Shown: positions 45,313 to 54,487 of the stretch, one piece after another
Position numbering within the stretch: the stretch's first letter is position 1
Layout: every line of letters begins with the position of its first letter
Source of the DNA: CAVQBP01 sp963723205
Lineage (GTDB): Bacteria > Bacteroidota > Ignavibacteria > Ignavibacteriales > Ignavibacteriaceae
DNA: 64,000 nt
Direction of reading: 5' to 3'
Assembly: GCA_963723205.1 (NCBI GenBank)
Contig: CAVRQC010000038.1
Coordinates: 310,001-374,000, forward strand
Made by a program: the position numbers and the translations under genes
Notes under the pieces: model-generated
What the model was told of the DNA's origin: nothing
Databases searched by the model: none
What the model saw: the letters and a program-made list of their open reading frames with translations, nothing else

Positions 45313-46895
45313 CTAGTGCGTATCAGCAATAAACTTAGTCACGTTGTCGTGCAACATTTTATGCGATTCATGATTGAGATAAACCATATGCCCTGATTTG
45401 TAGAAAAAATAAGATATATTTTTCTGCAATGAAACCGGCATTGGAAGGTGATTCATTTCATAAATTCCTTCGAAATAAGGTGTAGCCAAATCGAAATATC
45501 CCATATTCAACATAACTTTCATTTCGGGATTATATATCATTGCGGATGCCAGATCGGGCATTACATTGGCAAATAAATTATCATATTTATCACCGAAAGC
45601 CTGGTGGACAGCAAGATGCCGGTAGTCCCATGTTTCCCACAAGCCTGTTGCGGTTACATATTTTTTTTCACCCTTGAAATTCAAATCTGTTCGAAGGTAA
45701 TTGTTGAATGTAGCAATTACAGCCGAACTGATAGTTGCCGATTGAGGATCATACAATGGGAACTCTCCTAACGGATTCATACTCAGACCGGGATAGCGTG
45801 TATCCAATCTTCCGGTAATTCGGCCATCACTTGCTAATAATGTCTTTTCCAGATCATAACCAGTAATACGTAAGTTTGCTTTTTTAATATATGAAACAGG
45901 CAAACCTGTATATTGATGTAACTTTTCTGCAATATTTGTATATGAAGTTGCATCCACCATTGCACCTTTATTTAATACAAGGGTATATTCATTTATGGCA
46001 AACTCTTCCACTTCTTTAAGAAACGTTTCTAATTTCTCCGGCTGATTTGGAGTTTATGATAATACCAAGCTGTAGCTGCACAAGACGGCAATGCAAGTAT
46101 ATATGCTAAATCATTACCAGGATTTTCCGTAACCTGATCCGTTGAATTTCCATAACTAAGTATTTGCGAAAGCAAAATTACCCCGTTTAGATCTACATCA
46201 TCTTTAGTCTCCAGGATATTGGAAACAACAGCAGAACGAAAAGTTCCATAACTTTCTCCGAATAAATATTTTGGTGAATTCCACCGATTATATTCTGATA
46301 AAAAATTTGTAATAAATTGAGCAAAGGCATTTGCATCCTGATCAACACCATAGAAATCTTTGGGTTTCCCTGCCCCGCCTTTATCTTTTGTCAATATTCT
46401 GCTGAAACCAGTTCCGGGTGCATCTATAAAAATTAAGTCACTTGCATCCAGCAGACTATAGTCGTTATTTACAATTTTGTATGGAGCTTTTACTCTTGCT
46501 GTATCTTCCAGATAAGTAATCTTTGGACCCCAGGCAGTCATATGCAGCCAAACAGATGAGCTGCCTGGGCCACCATTATATATAAAAGTAACCGGTCTTT
46601 CATTTTCGTTTGTTACGTCAGACTTCAAATATGCTATATAAAACATGCTGCAAGTTGGGTTATCTGTCGTATCTTTTAATATAATTGTTCCTGCTATCGC
46701 TTTGTAATTTATTTTATTACCTTCTATGGTTACAGAACCTTTTGTTACAACCTTTTCGGGTTTTATCAAGGATAAAACAGTACTATCAGTTAGTATTTTT
46801 GTTACTGATACTCTTTTTTCAGTTTGACCATTTATATTTATAAAACTAATTATGAAGCACATAATAGTGAGTAAAAACAATTTAAAAGTATTCAT
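45313..46895 (-). pseudogene. Peptidase S10 (serine carboxypeptidase-like), interrupted by a one-base frameshift
   Basis: Two consecutive frames form one S10 peptidase of about 525 residues. The first (ATG 46895, signal peptide ending INGQ) has the oxyanion segment FIYNGGPGSSSVWLH and the catalytic serine in FGESYGTFRS. It ends after AWYYHKLQ with an aberrant ISRRN and stop at 46029. Adding one A to the run at 46046-46048 (T on the plus strand) gives KLQNQPEKLETFLKEVEEFA and continues to the stop at 45313. That part supplies the Asp (LNMGYFDLATP) and His (YKSGHMVYL) of the triad. The gene is complete apart from this base. It would be a secreted carboxypeptidase. Confidence 0.85.
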
Positions 46896-47217
46896 TTTAA
46901 CTATTTCCAGTTATTGTTAAAGAATGATTATTTAGTTTAAAAATGAGATTTGATTGCGCAAGGAATTCTACATTAATTCAGTTGAATTTAGAAGTCATAT
47001 CGAGATGATTCTGAGTTAAGCTTCTAAAACTAAAATAATTTGAAGTTTAAGTTATATAAAATCCATAATTTATGTGTGACTATTAATACACTCTGCACTT
47101 AAAATTCATTATTTGAAATTTATTTTAATTAGAAAATTAAAAGATAAAAATATCACTTGGTTTTCTATCGATCAGATGAGAATAAATATGAGATATGGAG
47201 AATCAGTTTTTTCTAAG
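46896..47217. other. 320-base gap between tRNA-Ala and the S10 peptidase gene, nothing recognised
   Basis: This AT-rich sequence has no open frame of note, no repeat and no hairpin that I can support. It presumably holds the S10 peptidase promoter and the end of tRNA transcription. Confidence 0.5.
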
Positions 47218-47290
47218 TGGAGCTAAGGGGATTCGAACCCCTGGTCTTCTCGTTGCGAACGAGATGCTTTCCCAGCTAAGCTATAGCCCC
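47218..47290 (-). tRNA. tRNA-Ala, anticodon CGC
   Basis: Read on the minus strand from 47290, this is a 73-base class I tRNA. The acceptor stem is GGGGCTA / TAGCTCC with the alanine-specific G3-U70 pair and discriminator A. The anticodon stem is TCTCG / CGAGA around loop TTCGCAA, giving anticodon CGC. The T-arm is AGGGG-TTCGAAT-CCCCT. CCA is not encoded. Confidence 0.93.
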
Positions 47291-47436
47291 GTAGTGGCTG
47301 GCAAACGGAATATGTGTAATCTCATTTTTACCAATTTATAGATTTAAAAATAAAGATTAACGATTTCTGATTTCATAATGAGGAAAATCAAAAATATCAA
47401 AATGTTAATCCTTTTTCCGATATCAACAAGATTTAG

Positions 47437-47520
47437 TACCCGGAAGGGGACTTGAACCCCTACTGGTTTACACCAACTAGACCCTGAACCTAGCGCGTCT
47501 GCCAATTCCGCCATCCGGGC
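47437..47520 (-). tRNA. tRNA-Leu, anticodon CAG
   Basis: Read on the minus strand from 47520, this is an 84-base class II tRNA. The acceptor stem is GCCCGGA / TCCGGGT, with a G1-U72 wobble, and discriminator A. The anticodon stem is CTAGG / TCTAG with loop TTCAGGG, giving CAG. It has a long variable arm (TTGGTGTAAACCAGT) and the T-arm AGGGG-TTCAAGT-CCCCT. It lies 146 bases upstream of tRNA-Ala on the same strand. Confidence 0.93.
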
Positions 47521-47540
47521 TTTTTTAATTTATAATGAAT

Positions 47541-47567
47541 AATTAACAATTAACAATTAACAATTAA
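47541..47567. repeat. Short tandem repeat of the 7-base unit AATTAAC
   Basis: Three full copies of AATTAAC (47541-47561) and a partial fourth occur in the gap between the PBP1A stop and tRNA-Leu. A related sequence in the opposite orientation (TTCATTATTCATTGTTAATTG, about 47613-47633) lies next to the PBP1A stop. No function can be assigned. Confidence 0.6.
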
Positions 47568-47636
47568 AGATAATAATATTTTTTTACTCTAAAAAAACCC
47601 TTCAAAAATTGTTCATTATTCATTGTTAATTGCTAA

Positions 47637-49916
47637 CTACCATCCGCTATCTCCACGCTTATCTTCGGGAGAAATCTGTTTTATGCCGGTATGAATATTA
47701 CATTTTTGCGGCATGTATTTTATATTTATAATATCTGTTACCTTATCCGGACAATATTGAGTTGCAATTTTCGGATCACCGAGATCCATTGTCTCTTTGC
47801 AGAACTGCACGGTATCAACTCCCGGAGCCATCTGGAAATACTCGAGCGGCATATCAATCTTCTTGTAAGTATTTTCCATAAACATTGCCCAAATAGGTAA
47901 AGCAGCATGAGCACCCTGACCGTATGAACTGGTAAATTTAACTCTGTGATCATCAAAACCAACCCAAACACCACCAACAAGCTGCGGTGTAAATCCTACA
48001 AACCAGGCATCCGAATATTCCTGTGTAGTTCCGGTTTTACCTGCTGCGGGACGATGGAAATATTGCCTTACCCTTGCACCGGTCCCATAATCAACTACAC
48101 TTTCCATCATGCTTGTCATTATTGATGCTGTCTGCGGGGAAATAGCTTCAGTATAATCGGGAGAAAACTGATCAATTAAAATCCCGTTTTTATCTTCAAT
48201 TTTCAAAATAGCAATAGGAGAAACATGGACGCCATGATCTGCAATTGTTCCATATGCAGAAGTCATTTCGAGCGGAGAAACTTCGCATGTACCTAATGCA
48301 ATTGACGGAAAAGGATCTAGATGAGATTCAATCCCCATCTTCTTTGCATATTTAATAACCTGGGAAGGAGGTGCGATGTCACTTATTGTCATTCTTCCGG
48401 CAATGACATTTACGGAGTACGCCAGCGCATCTCTTAAAGTCATGTAGCCGTCATATTCATCTTCAAAATTACTTGGCGACCAACCGTTGTAATCGAATTT
48501 CTGATCCAGCAATGTATATGCAGGATAATAACCATTATCAATAGCAGTAGTATAAACAAAAACTTTAAATGCAGATCCCGGCTGCCGGCGGATACCTGTA
48601 ACATGGTTCAATCCTCTGCCGAACTCCTGGTTCTGTCCTCCGACCATTGCTCTTATCTGTCCGTTGGTAGGATCAATTACAACAAAACCGACTTCAATAG
48701 TTGAAGCATCTTTCTTAACAGAATCTACAAAATGTTCATTATTTTTCAACTTGTTATAAACTTCAGCTTTATCTTCATTGTTTGCTGCATTTTTATATAG
48801 TTCCGTATTCTTTATAGCTTTATCTAATTTACTAACCAGAAGATCTTTATTCTTTTTCCAGCTCCAGTTGCTGTCAAATATTTTTTGATATTTCTTCAGA
48901 TGCTGTTCTACAGCCTCATTGGCAATTTTCTGCATCCTTGAATCAACAGATACATAAATATTTAATCCGTCTCTATAAAGATTGTACCCATATTTATCCG
49001 ACATAGCTTCAAGTTTCTGCCTTATATATTCCATAAAATAAGGAGCCTCAGAAACCGAACCTCCGATTCTCTTCGATTTTAAAACGATCGGCTGCTCTTT
49101 TAATTTTTCATATTCCTGTTGGCTCAGCATCCCTGTAACAACCATATTATGCATTACAAGATTTCTTCTTTCCAAAGCTTTCTTATGTCTTCTAACAGGA
49201 TCATAAACTACGGATGATTTCAAAAGTGCAACAAGCATTGAAGCTTCGGGAAGCGTTAAGTCTTTGGCATCTTTTCCAAAATAAACCCTTGAAGCTGCTT
49301 CAATTCCATAAGCGCTCCGGCCGAAATAAGAAATATTCAGGTACATCTCCAAAATTTCTTTTTTCGTGTATGTTTTTTCAATCTGGACAGCAGTTATCCA
49401 TTCTCTAATTTTTCTTACACCTGTTTCAAAAATATTTTCATGGCCTGATTTGAGCTTATAAAGATTTTTAGCAAGCTGCTGGGTAATAGTACTTGCTCCT
49501 TCCCTGGAAAATGTAAAAACATTTTTAATCATCGCCTTTACAAACCTGTTAACATCTACCCCCCAGTGATGATAAAACTTCCTGTCTTCAGTTGAAATCA
49601 GTGCATTTGTAACATAGTTAGGGAGACTGTCAATAGTTGTTTCGATACGGTTTTCTACATAAAACTGGCCCAACAATTCACCGTCAACCGTAAAAACTTT
49701 ACTTGCGAGCTGAGGTTTGGGATTTTCCAGCTGCTCAAGAGAAGGTAACCCGCTTATTATATAAATTGAAAAAATTAATACACAGAACAGTGCGATAGCA
49801 GAAATAATCCACCGGAGCTTACGGTTATTTTTATTTAGATATTTTTTCTTTCGCCTTTTGCTCTTATCATTAAAGTAACTGTTTAATTCAGAATCAGATA
49901 AATTCTTTTTTGCCAT
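47637..49916 (-). CDS. Penicillin-binding protein 1A (bifunctional transglycosylase/transpeptidase)
   Basis: Starting at ATG 49916 the product has 759 residues; the start has GGAAA upstream and lies one base after the lpxH stop. It has a short basic cytoplasmic tail and membrane anchor (about 35-58, WIISAIALFCVLIFSIYIIS). The GT51 domain shows STEDRKFYHHWGVD and GASTITQQLAKNLY. The transpeptidase domain shows the serine motif SAFK (RQPGSAFKVF), an SVN motif (YSVNVIAG) and KTGTT. The C-terminus has CxxC-like cysteines (AtQYCPDK, QKCNIHTG). It polymerises and cross-links peptidoglycan in the periplasm. Confidence 0.93.
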   Translation of the reverse strand: MAKKNLSDSELNSYFNDKSKRRKKKYLNKNNRKLRWIISAIALFCVLIFSIYIISGLPSLEQLENPKPQLASKVFTVDGELLGQFYVENRIETTIDSLPNYVTNALISTEDRKFYHHWGVDVNRFVKAMIKNVFTFSREGASTITQQLAKNLYKLKSGHENIFETGVRKIREWITAVQIEKTYTKKEILEMYLNISYFGRSAYGIEAASRVYFGKDAKDLTLPEASMLVALLKSSVVYDPVRRHKKALERRNLVMHNMVVTGMLSQQEYEKLKEQPIVLKSKRIGGSVSEAPYFMEYIRQKLEAMSDKYGYNLYRDGLNIYVSVDSRMQKIANEAVEQHLKKYQKIFDSNWSWKKNKDLLVSKLDKAIKNTELYKNAANNEDKAEVYNKLKNNEHFVDSVKKDASTIEVGFVVIDPTNGQIRAMVGGQNQEFGRGLNHVTGIRRQPGSAFKVFVYTTAIDNGYYPAYTLLDQKFDYNGWSPSNFEDEYDGYMTLRDALAYSVNVIAGRMTISDIAPPSQVIKYAKKMGIESHLDPFPSIALGTCEVSPLEMTSAYGTIADHGVHVSPIAILKIEDKNGILIDQFSPDYTEAISPQTASIMTSMMESVVDYGTGARVRQYFHRPAAGKTGTTQEYSDAWFVGFTPQLVGGVWVGFDDHRVKFTSSYGQGAHAALPIWAMFMENTYKKIDMPLEYFQMAPGVDTVQFCKETMDLGDPKIATQYCPDKVTDIINIKYMPQKCNIHTGIKQISPEDKRGDSGW

Positions 49917-49917
49917 T

Positions 49918-50643
49918 TTATTTCCAATCAACTATTTCAAATGTGTTATTCCGGAAAATCCCGTAACAGGCATTATCCAGCCATGAGCCTAAATTAATAT
50001 AGTGTCCTTGCTTATATTCTTTGAACATTCTTTGATGTAAATGCCCGAATAATACATAATCATACCCCTGATCAATTTTCAGTTTTGCAGTATCAAATAA
50101 GCCGTCTTCTTCACCATAATCCTTTTTACCTGTATATCCCCTGCTGGTTTTGCTTGTTTTACTGGCAAGTGAAATTCCGATATCGGGATGAATCCATGAA
50201 TAAAATGTCTGCAGAGTTTTATTCCTTAATATCTTTTTTAAGATTAAATAGCCGTAATCATTTTTAACAAGTCCGTCTCCATGAGCAATAAAAAATTTTT
50301 TATCGTTAAGAGATACTGTTAATGAATTTTCATACAATATTACACCAAGTTCATCTTTGAAAAAATTTGCGTGCATAAAGTCGTGATTGCCAATAAAATA
50401 GTGAACTTTTATCCCGTTTTCGGTCAAATCCTGCAGGGCAGTCAAAGTGCGGAAAAACCCTTTTTGATATACTCTTTTATATTCAAACCAGTAATCAAAA
50501 AGATCTCCGACAATAAACAATTCATTACAATTATTTTGTGAATAATTAAGAAATTTTACCAGCAATCTCTCTTTTTGTTCCTCTAAATTCTTTTTTTGTA
50601 AACCCAGATGAATATCTGAAATAAAAAAATAAACTTTATTCAT
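49918..50643 (-). CDS. lpxH: UDP-2,3-diacylglucosamine diphosphatase
   Basis: The product has 241 residues. The metallophosphoesterase motifs occur in order: FISDIHLGLQ, FIVGDLFDYWFEY, YFIGNHD, FIAHGDGL and LFGHLHQRMF. The GDLFDYWFEY segment is characteristic of LpxH rather than other phosphoesterases. The enzyme makes lipid X for lipid A, so the organism has a lipopolysaccharide-type outer membrane. Its stop is one base from the PBP1A start, so two envelope genes are coupled. Confidence 0.9.
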   Translation of the reverse strand: MNKVYFFISDIHLGLQKKNLEEQKERLLVKFLNYSQNNCNELFIVGDLFDYWFEYKRVYQKGFFRTLTALQDLTENGIKVHYFIGNHDFMHANFFKDELGVILYENSLTVSLNDKKFFIAHGDGLVKNDYGYLILKKILRNKTLQTFYSWIHPDIGISLASKTSKTSRGYTGKKDYGEEDGLFDTAKLKIDQGYDYVLFGHLHQRMFKEYKQGHYINLGSWLDNACYGIFRNNTFEIVDWK

Positions 50644-50682
50644 TCCGTAAAATCAATGTTCATTAAAAATAATTAAAAGTGA

Positions 50683-52425
50683 TTATTCCTGATCGCCGCC
50701 ATTTAAATTGTTATAATTTGCAAGAAGCCAGTTGTCAGGATCAAGCACTATAGTTTCAGGTTTATAATTTAATTCTGTTTTGATGGTTGTATCCCGCGAT
50801 GTGATGTAAAAACTTTTTATTAAACTTGAATCATTGCTGTTAACAAATTTTATATCCAGACGGAAATAGTAATCTTTATATTTCTCCTGTGTTTGATTTA
50901 ATTCAACTGAGACCTCATATTTGTTCTCATCTGATGTTTTCAAATCACTTTTTTTACCTGATGACCATTTATAATTTAAATCGATATTCCCCTCTCCTAC
51001 ATAAACCCACTGTTCAAAAAACTTGTCCAGGTTTTTATCGGATATTTTCTCACAAACATTTTTAAAATCTTTCGTTGAAGCGTTTTTGTATTTATATTGA
51101 TTATAATATGTCCTTAATATCTTAAAGAAAATTGAATCGCCTACATCATGTCGTAGCATATGAAGTACCCAGGCGCCTTTATCATAAACAGTAGAATTGA
51201 AAAGATTGCTTCCGGGATTATAAAGTGTTCCGCGAAAATCATCCTGGTATTTGCTGAGCATTGAAGAACGTAATGCTTTTTCCCCGTAATTATGTTCATC
51301 ATAAAGTGCCTCACAATAAGTGGCAAACCCTTCATTCAGCCATATATCCTTCCATGTTTTCGGTCCGACTGCATCGCCGAACCAGGAATGGGCTAGTTCA
51401 TGCACATAAATATCATTAAAAAATCTTCTGCCTCTGACAAAATTTGAACCTATTCCTGTAATAGTTTGATTTTCCATAGCTCCAAGCTGCCAAAGGAATT
51501 CTGCTACGCCATATTTTTCTTTTATAAAAGGATATTCACCGAAAGTCTCCGAAAAAAACTTGATCATTTTCGGGTGATCCTTAAAGTCTACCTTCGCATA
51601 TTCAAGATGTTCGGGGAAAGCATAATATTGAATTTTCATCGAATCTTTTTCATCCTGGGAAACATAGATATCACTAAAATTATCATATTTAGAGGAGTAA
51701 ATACTTATTAAATAAGTTGAAATAGGATAGTAAGTCTTCCAAAGAAATGTTTTTCTGTTCCCGTTTAATATAGTGTTTACCAGAACTCCGTTCGAAACCG
51801 ATGTCTCAGCAGAATCATTTGTTATACTAATATCGAGCAAAGCTTTATCATCAGGTCTGTCATCGCATGGGAACCAGGTTGAAGCGTAGATCGGTTCACT
51901 TAAATTATAAACAACACTTTGGCTGTCTATTTTGCCAAAACTGAAGGAACCTAAACCTTCATGCTTGGGAGTACCTTCATAAACAACGCGAAGATAAAAA
52001 GTATCCGGGATTGACTTTTCAAGCGGAACAGATAACCTTGTATTCGATAAACTATAAGAGACAGGTGAATTGTTTAATAAAACTTTTGAAATATTCATAT
52101 TATCATAAAAATTAAGATCTATCTCTTTCAGATCTTTATTATTTAAGACACCTTTAATTGTTGCATCTCCTTTCAGCAGTCTTTCGGAAGGATGGAGATC
52201 AAAGTTCAAATAATAGTGTAAAACATCAATTTTATATTGATTATCACTTATATAGTTTGCAGGGATCGAAACCGGCATACTACTTAATCTTTTTATTTTC
52301 TCAGTCTGCATCAATTTTGTAAGATTGTCTTTAACAGGCGGTAGGATAAATACCCAGCCGATAAAGAGAAGCGCTGAAAAAGAGAGCAATACAAATACTT
52401 TAATTTTATTATTCATTAAATTCAT
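50683..52425 (-). CDS. M1-family metallo-aminopeptidase, membrane-anchored or secreted
   Basis: The product has 580 residues. An N-terminal hydrophobic segment (VFVLLSFSALLFIGWVFIL) can be a signal anchor. The M1 features are the exopeptidase motif LGAMENQT, the zinc site HELAHSW with the distal Glu in LNEGFATYCE, and the downstream Tyr region. The protein stops soon after the catalytic and beta-sandwich domains, so it lacks the large C-terminal helical domain of PepN, like shorter Bacteroidota members. It probably acts in the periplasm on peptides. It is 39 bases before lpxH on the same strand. Confidence 0.9.
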   Translation of the reverse strand: MNLMNNKIKVFVLLSFSALLFIGWVFILPPVKDNLTKLMQTEKIKRLSSMPVSIPANYISDNQYKIDVLHYYLNFDLHPSERLLKGDATIKGVLNNKDLKEIDLNFYDNMNISKVLLNNSPVSYSLSNTRLSVPLEKSIPDTFYLRVVYEGTPKHEGLGSFSFGKIDSQSVVYNLSEPIYASTWFPCDDRPDDKALLDISITNDSAETSVSNGVLVNTILNGNRKTFLWKTYYPISTYLISIYSSKYDNFSDIYVSQDEKDSMKIQYYAFPEHLEYAKVDFKDHPKMIKFFSETFGEYPFIKEKYGVAEFLWQLGAMENQTITGIGSNFVRGRRFFNDIYVHELAHSWFGDAVGPKTWKDIWLNEGFATYCEALYDEHNYGEKALRSSMLSKYQDDFRGTLYNPGSNLFNSTVYDKGAWVLHMLRHDVGDSIFFKILRTYYNQYKYKNASTKDFKNVCEKISDKNLDKFFEQWVYVGEGNIDLNYKWSSGKKSDLKTSDENKYEVSVELNQTQEKYKDYYFRLDIKFVNSNDSSLIKSFYITSRDTTIKTELNYKPETIVLDPDNWLLANYNNLNGGDQE

Positions 52426-52676
52426 ACCAGGTTCATTGTAAGGATATACAATTACTATTTTTGATTCTGATCATGATAAATAGAGTGACATTATTAACAA
52501 ATACCTAAATTATTCTTTATTTCATAATTTAAAATTTGCAATTTAAAGTATTGTATATATTTTACATTTATAAATTATTTATTTATACTAAGTTAACAAT
52601 TTCTTTATTTGCCAATCAAATCAAATATTAATATATTTATAATATATTAAGGAGTTATAAAAAAAGAGGAAAAAAG

Positions 52677-53921
52677 ATGACTTTCCCGGGTTCTTCAATT
52701 TTACGAGATACAGTGACCATGCTTTTAGCCGGCGGCCAAGGCGAAAGACTGCATCCTTTAACTGCTTACCGCAGCAAACCAGCTGTTCCTTTCGGAGGAA
52801 AATACAGGATAATTGATTTTGCATTATCAAACTGCTTAAACTCAGGTTTAAGAAGAGTTTATGTACTTACACAATATAAATCGGATTCTCTCAATCAGCA
52901 TTTACTGGAAGCCTGGAGTATTTTTAATCCTGAATTAGGCGAGTTTATTTATACTATCCCCCCTCAAAGAAAATTAAATAACGATTGGTATTTGGGTACT
53001 GCAAACGCAATCTATCAGAATATTAATCTCTTTTCTACAGAAAAAAAAGCCAAATGGGTTTTGATTTTGAGCGGTGATCATATTTACAAGATGGACTACT
53101 TAAAAATGCTTCAATATCATGTTGATACAAAGGCTGATCTTTCTATGGCATGTATTGATGTTCCAAAAGATGAAGCCAGCAGATTTGGAATTGTAGGTGT
53201 AGATGAGAATTATAATGTGAAGTCGTTTATAGAAAAACCGGCGAACCCGCCGGAAATTCCAAATAAACCGGGTCATTCTTTTATTAATATGGGTATTTAT
53301 GTATTTAATGCTGAGATACTCAGAGATGTACTTCATGAAATGGAATCAAAAAAATTAAGATCTCATGATTTCGGCAAAGATGTCATTCCTTATATGGTAA
53401 AGTCGGAACAGAGTGTTATTGCTTACGGCTTTCATGACGAAAACAGAAAGACAAAAACATATTGGAAAGATATAGGTACGCTTGATAGTTATTTTGAATC
53501 CAGTATGGATCTGATAAGTGTTACTCCCGAATTCAATTTTTATGATCTAAGCTGGCCTATGCGGACTTATCAATTTCAGTTCCCTCCTGCAAAAACAGTA
53601 TCCCATGAAGGGGAAAGAGTTGGTAGGACTTTAAATTCATTAATTTGTGATGGTTCAATTGTTTCAGGTGGTCTTGTTGAAAGATCTCTGCTTGGTCCAA
53701 ATGTAAGGGTAAACAGCTTTTCTTATATAACCGATTCGATTATTATGAATAATTGCAACATCGGCAGGCATGCGAGAATAAGGAGAGCAATAATTGATAA
53801 AAATGTTATCGTTCCTGAAGGATATGAGATTGGTTTCGATCTTGAATCGGATAAGAAAAAGTTTACTGTTACAGAAAGCGGAATAGTAGTAATAGCAAAA
53901 AACCAGGTATTGCCTGTTTAA
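52677..53921 (+). CDS. glgC: Glucose-1-phosphate adenylyltransferase
   Basis: The product has 414 residues. The nucleotidyltransferase start is MLLAGGQGERLHPLTAYRSK, with KPAVPFGGKYRIIDFALSNC and LSGDHIYKMDY. A C-terminal left-handed beta-helix (about 300-400) follows. The ribosome binding site is GAGGA, 9 bases upstream. It makes ADP-glucose for glycogen storage and is usually under allosteric control. It is monocistronic; its stop is 4 bases from the stop of the convergent PycTM-like gene. Confidence 0.95.
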   Translation: MTFPGSSILRDTVTMLLAGGQGERLHPLTAYRSKPAVPFGGKYRIIDFALSNCLNSGLRRVYVLTQYKSDSLNQHLLEAWSIFNPELGEFIYTIPPQRKLNNDWYLGTANAIYQNINLFSTEKKAKWVLILSGDHIYKMDYLKMLQYHVDTKADLSMACIDVPKDEASRFGIVGVDENYNVKSFIEKPANPPEIPNKPGHSFINMGIYVFNAEILRDVLHEMESKKLRSHDFGKDVIPYMVKSEQSVIAYGFHDENRKTKTYWKDIGTLDSYFESSMDLISVTPEFNFYDLSWPMRTYQFQFPPAKTVSHEGERVGRTLNSLICDGSIVSGGLVERSLLGPNVRVNSFSYITDSIIMNNCNIGRHARIRRAIIDKNVIVPEGYEIGFDLESDKKKFTVTESGIVVIAKNQVLPV

Positions 53922-53924
53922 TTT

Positions 53925-54452
53925 TTATATCACCATTCTTGCATAAATAGATACGATAATAATCATTTCTAATGTTATTGCAATTGTAAATGATACTATC
54001 CCTTTTCTAAAGTATTTATTTTTATATGCATTTATCCTGCCGATTGAATATACACTCTTGGCAAAAATTTCATAGGTAATTTTTGGATTCTCAAGAAGAG
54101 TATCAAGAGTTTTTGCATATTCTGTTGATGAGCTGTACTTTATAATCCCGCCAAAAAATGTTGGAACAATAGCCTTTTTATCCTTCTCAACAGTTTCTTC
54201 AATATCTTTAATTCTCGGTGATATAACTAATAGAAGGAAAAATATAGATACCAAAACTGCAAGGAAGTATAAAGCAATCATTGACAAGTTAAAAATATCA
54301 GGCGGAATTTTTGTATAATGAACAATGAAAAAGACACTGAATACTCCCAATATTGAAAGTAATGTAAATGCTTTTTGATCAGTTCGCTGAAGAATTTGCT
54401 GTTCATTTGAAAGAATTTCAAAAAGTACTGCTGTTTTGTTTTCTGCTGCCAT
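53925..54452 (-). CDS. DUF5706/PycTM-like membrane protein
   Basis: The product has 175 residues. An N-terminal amphipathic helix ending RTDQKAFTLLSILGVF leads into helix 1, then helix 2 (ALYFLAVLVSIFFLLLVISP). A soluble part (FFGGIIKYSSSTEYAKTL, then IFAKSVYSIGRINAYKNKYF) follows, and then a last helix (IVSFTIAITLEMIIIVSI). The order D-x-K-A before helix 1, a second helix, F-[FG]-G-x-I, the S-x-x-R/K-x-x-x-Y-R region and a final helix is what I know of DUF5706 (PycTM), the membrane effectors of Pycsar cyclase systems. The gene is 35 bases downstream of a class III nucleotide cyclase gene, the arrangement of such systems. The assignment is from pattern memory, not a search. Confidence 0.65.
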   Translation of the reverse strand: MAAENKTAVLFEILSNEQQILQRTDQKAFTLLSILGVFSVFFIVHYTKIPPDIFNLSMIALYFLAVLVSIFFLLLVISPRIKDIEETVEKDKKAIVPTFFGGIIKYSSSTEYAKTLDTLLENPKITYEIFAKSVYSIGRINAYKNKYFRKGIVSFTIAITLEMIIIVSIYARMVI

Positions 54453-54487
54453 GAATTGCCCTCCGGTAACAGTATATTTAATTTAGA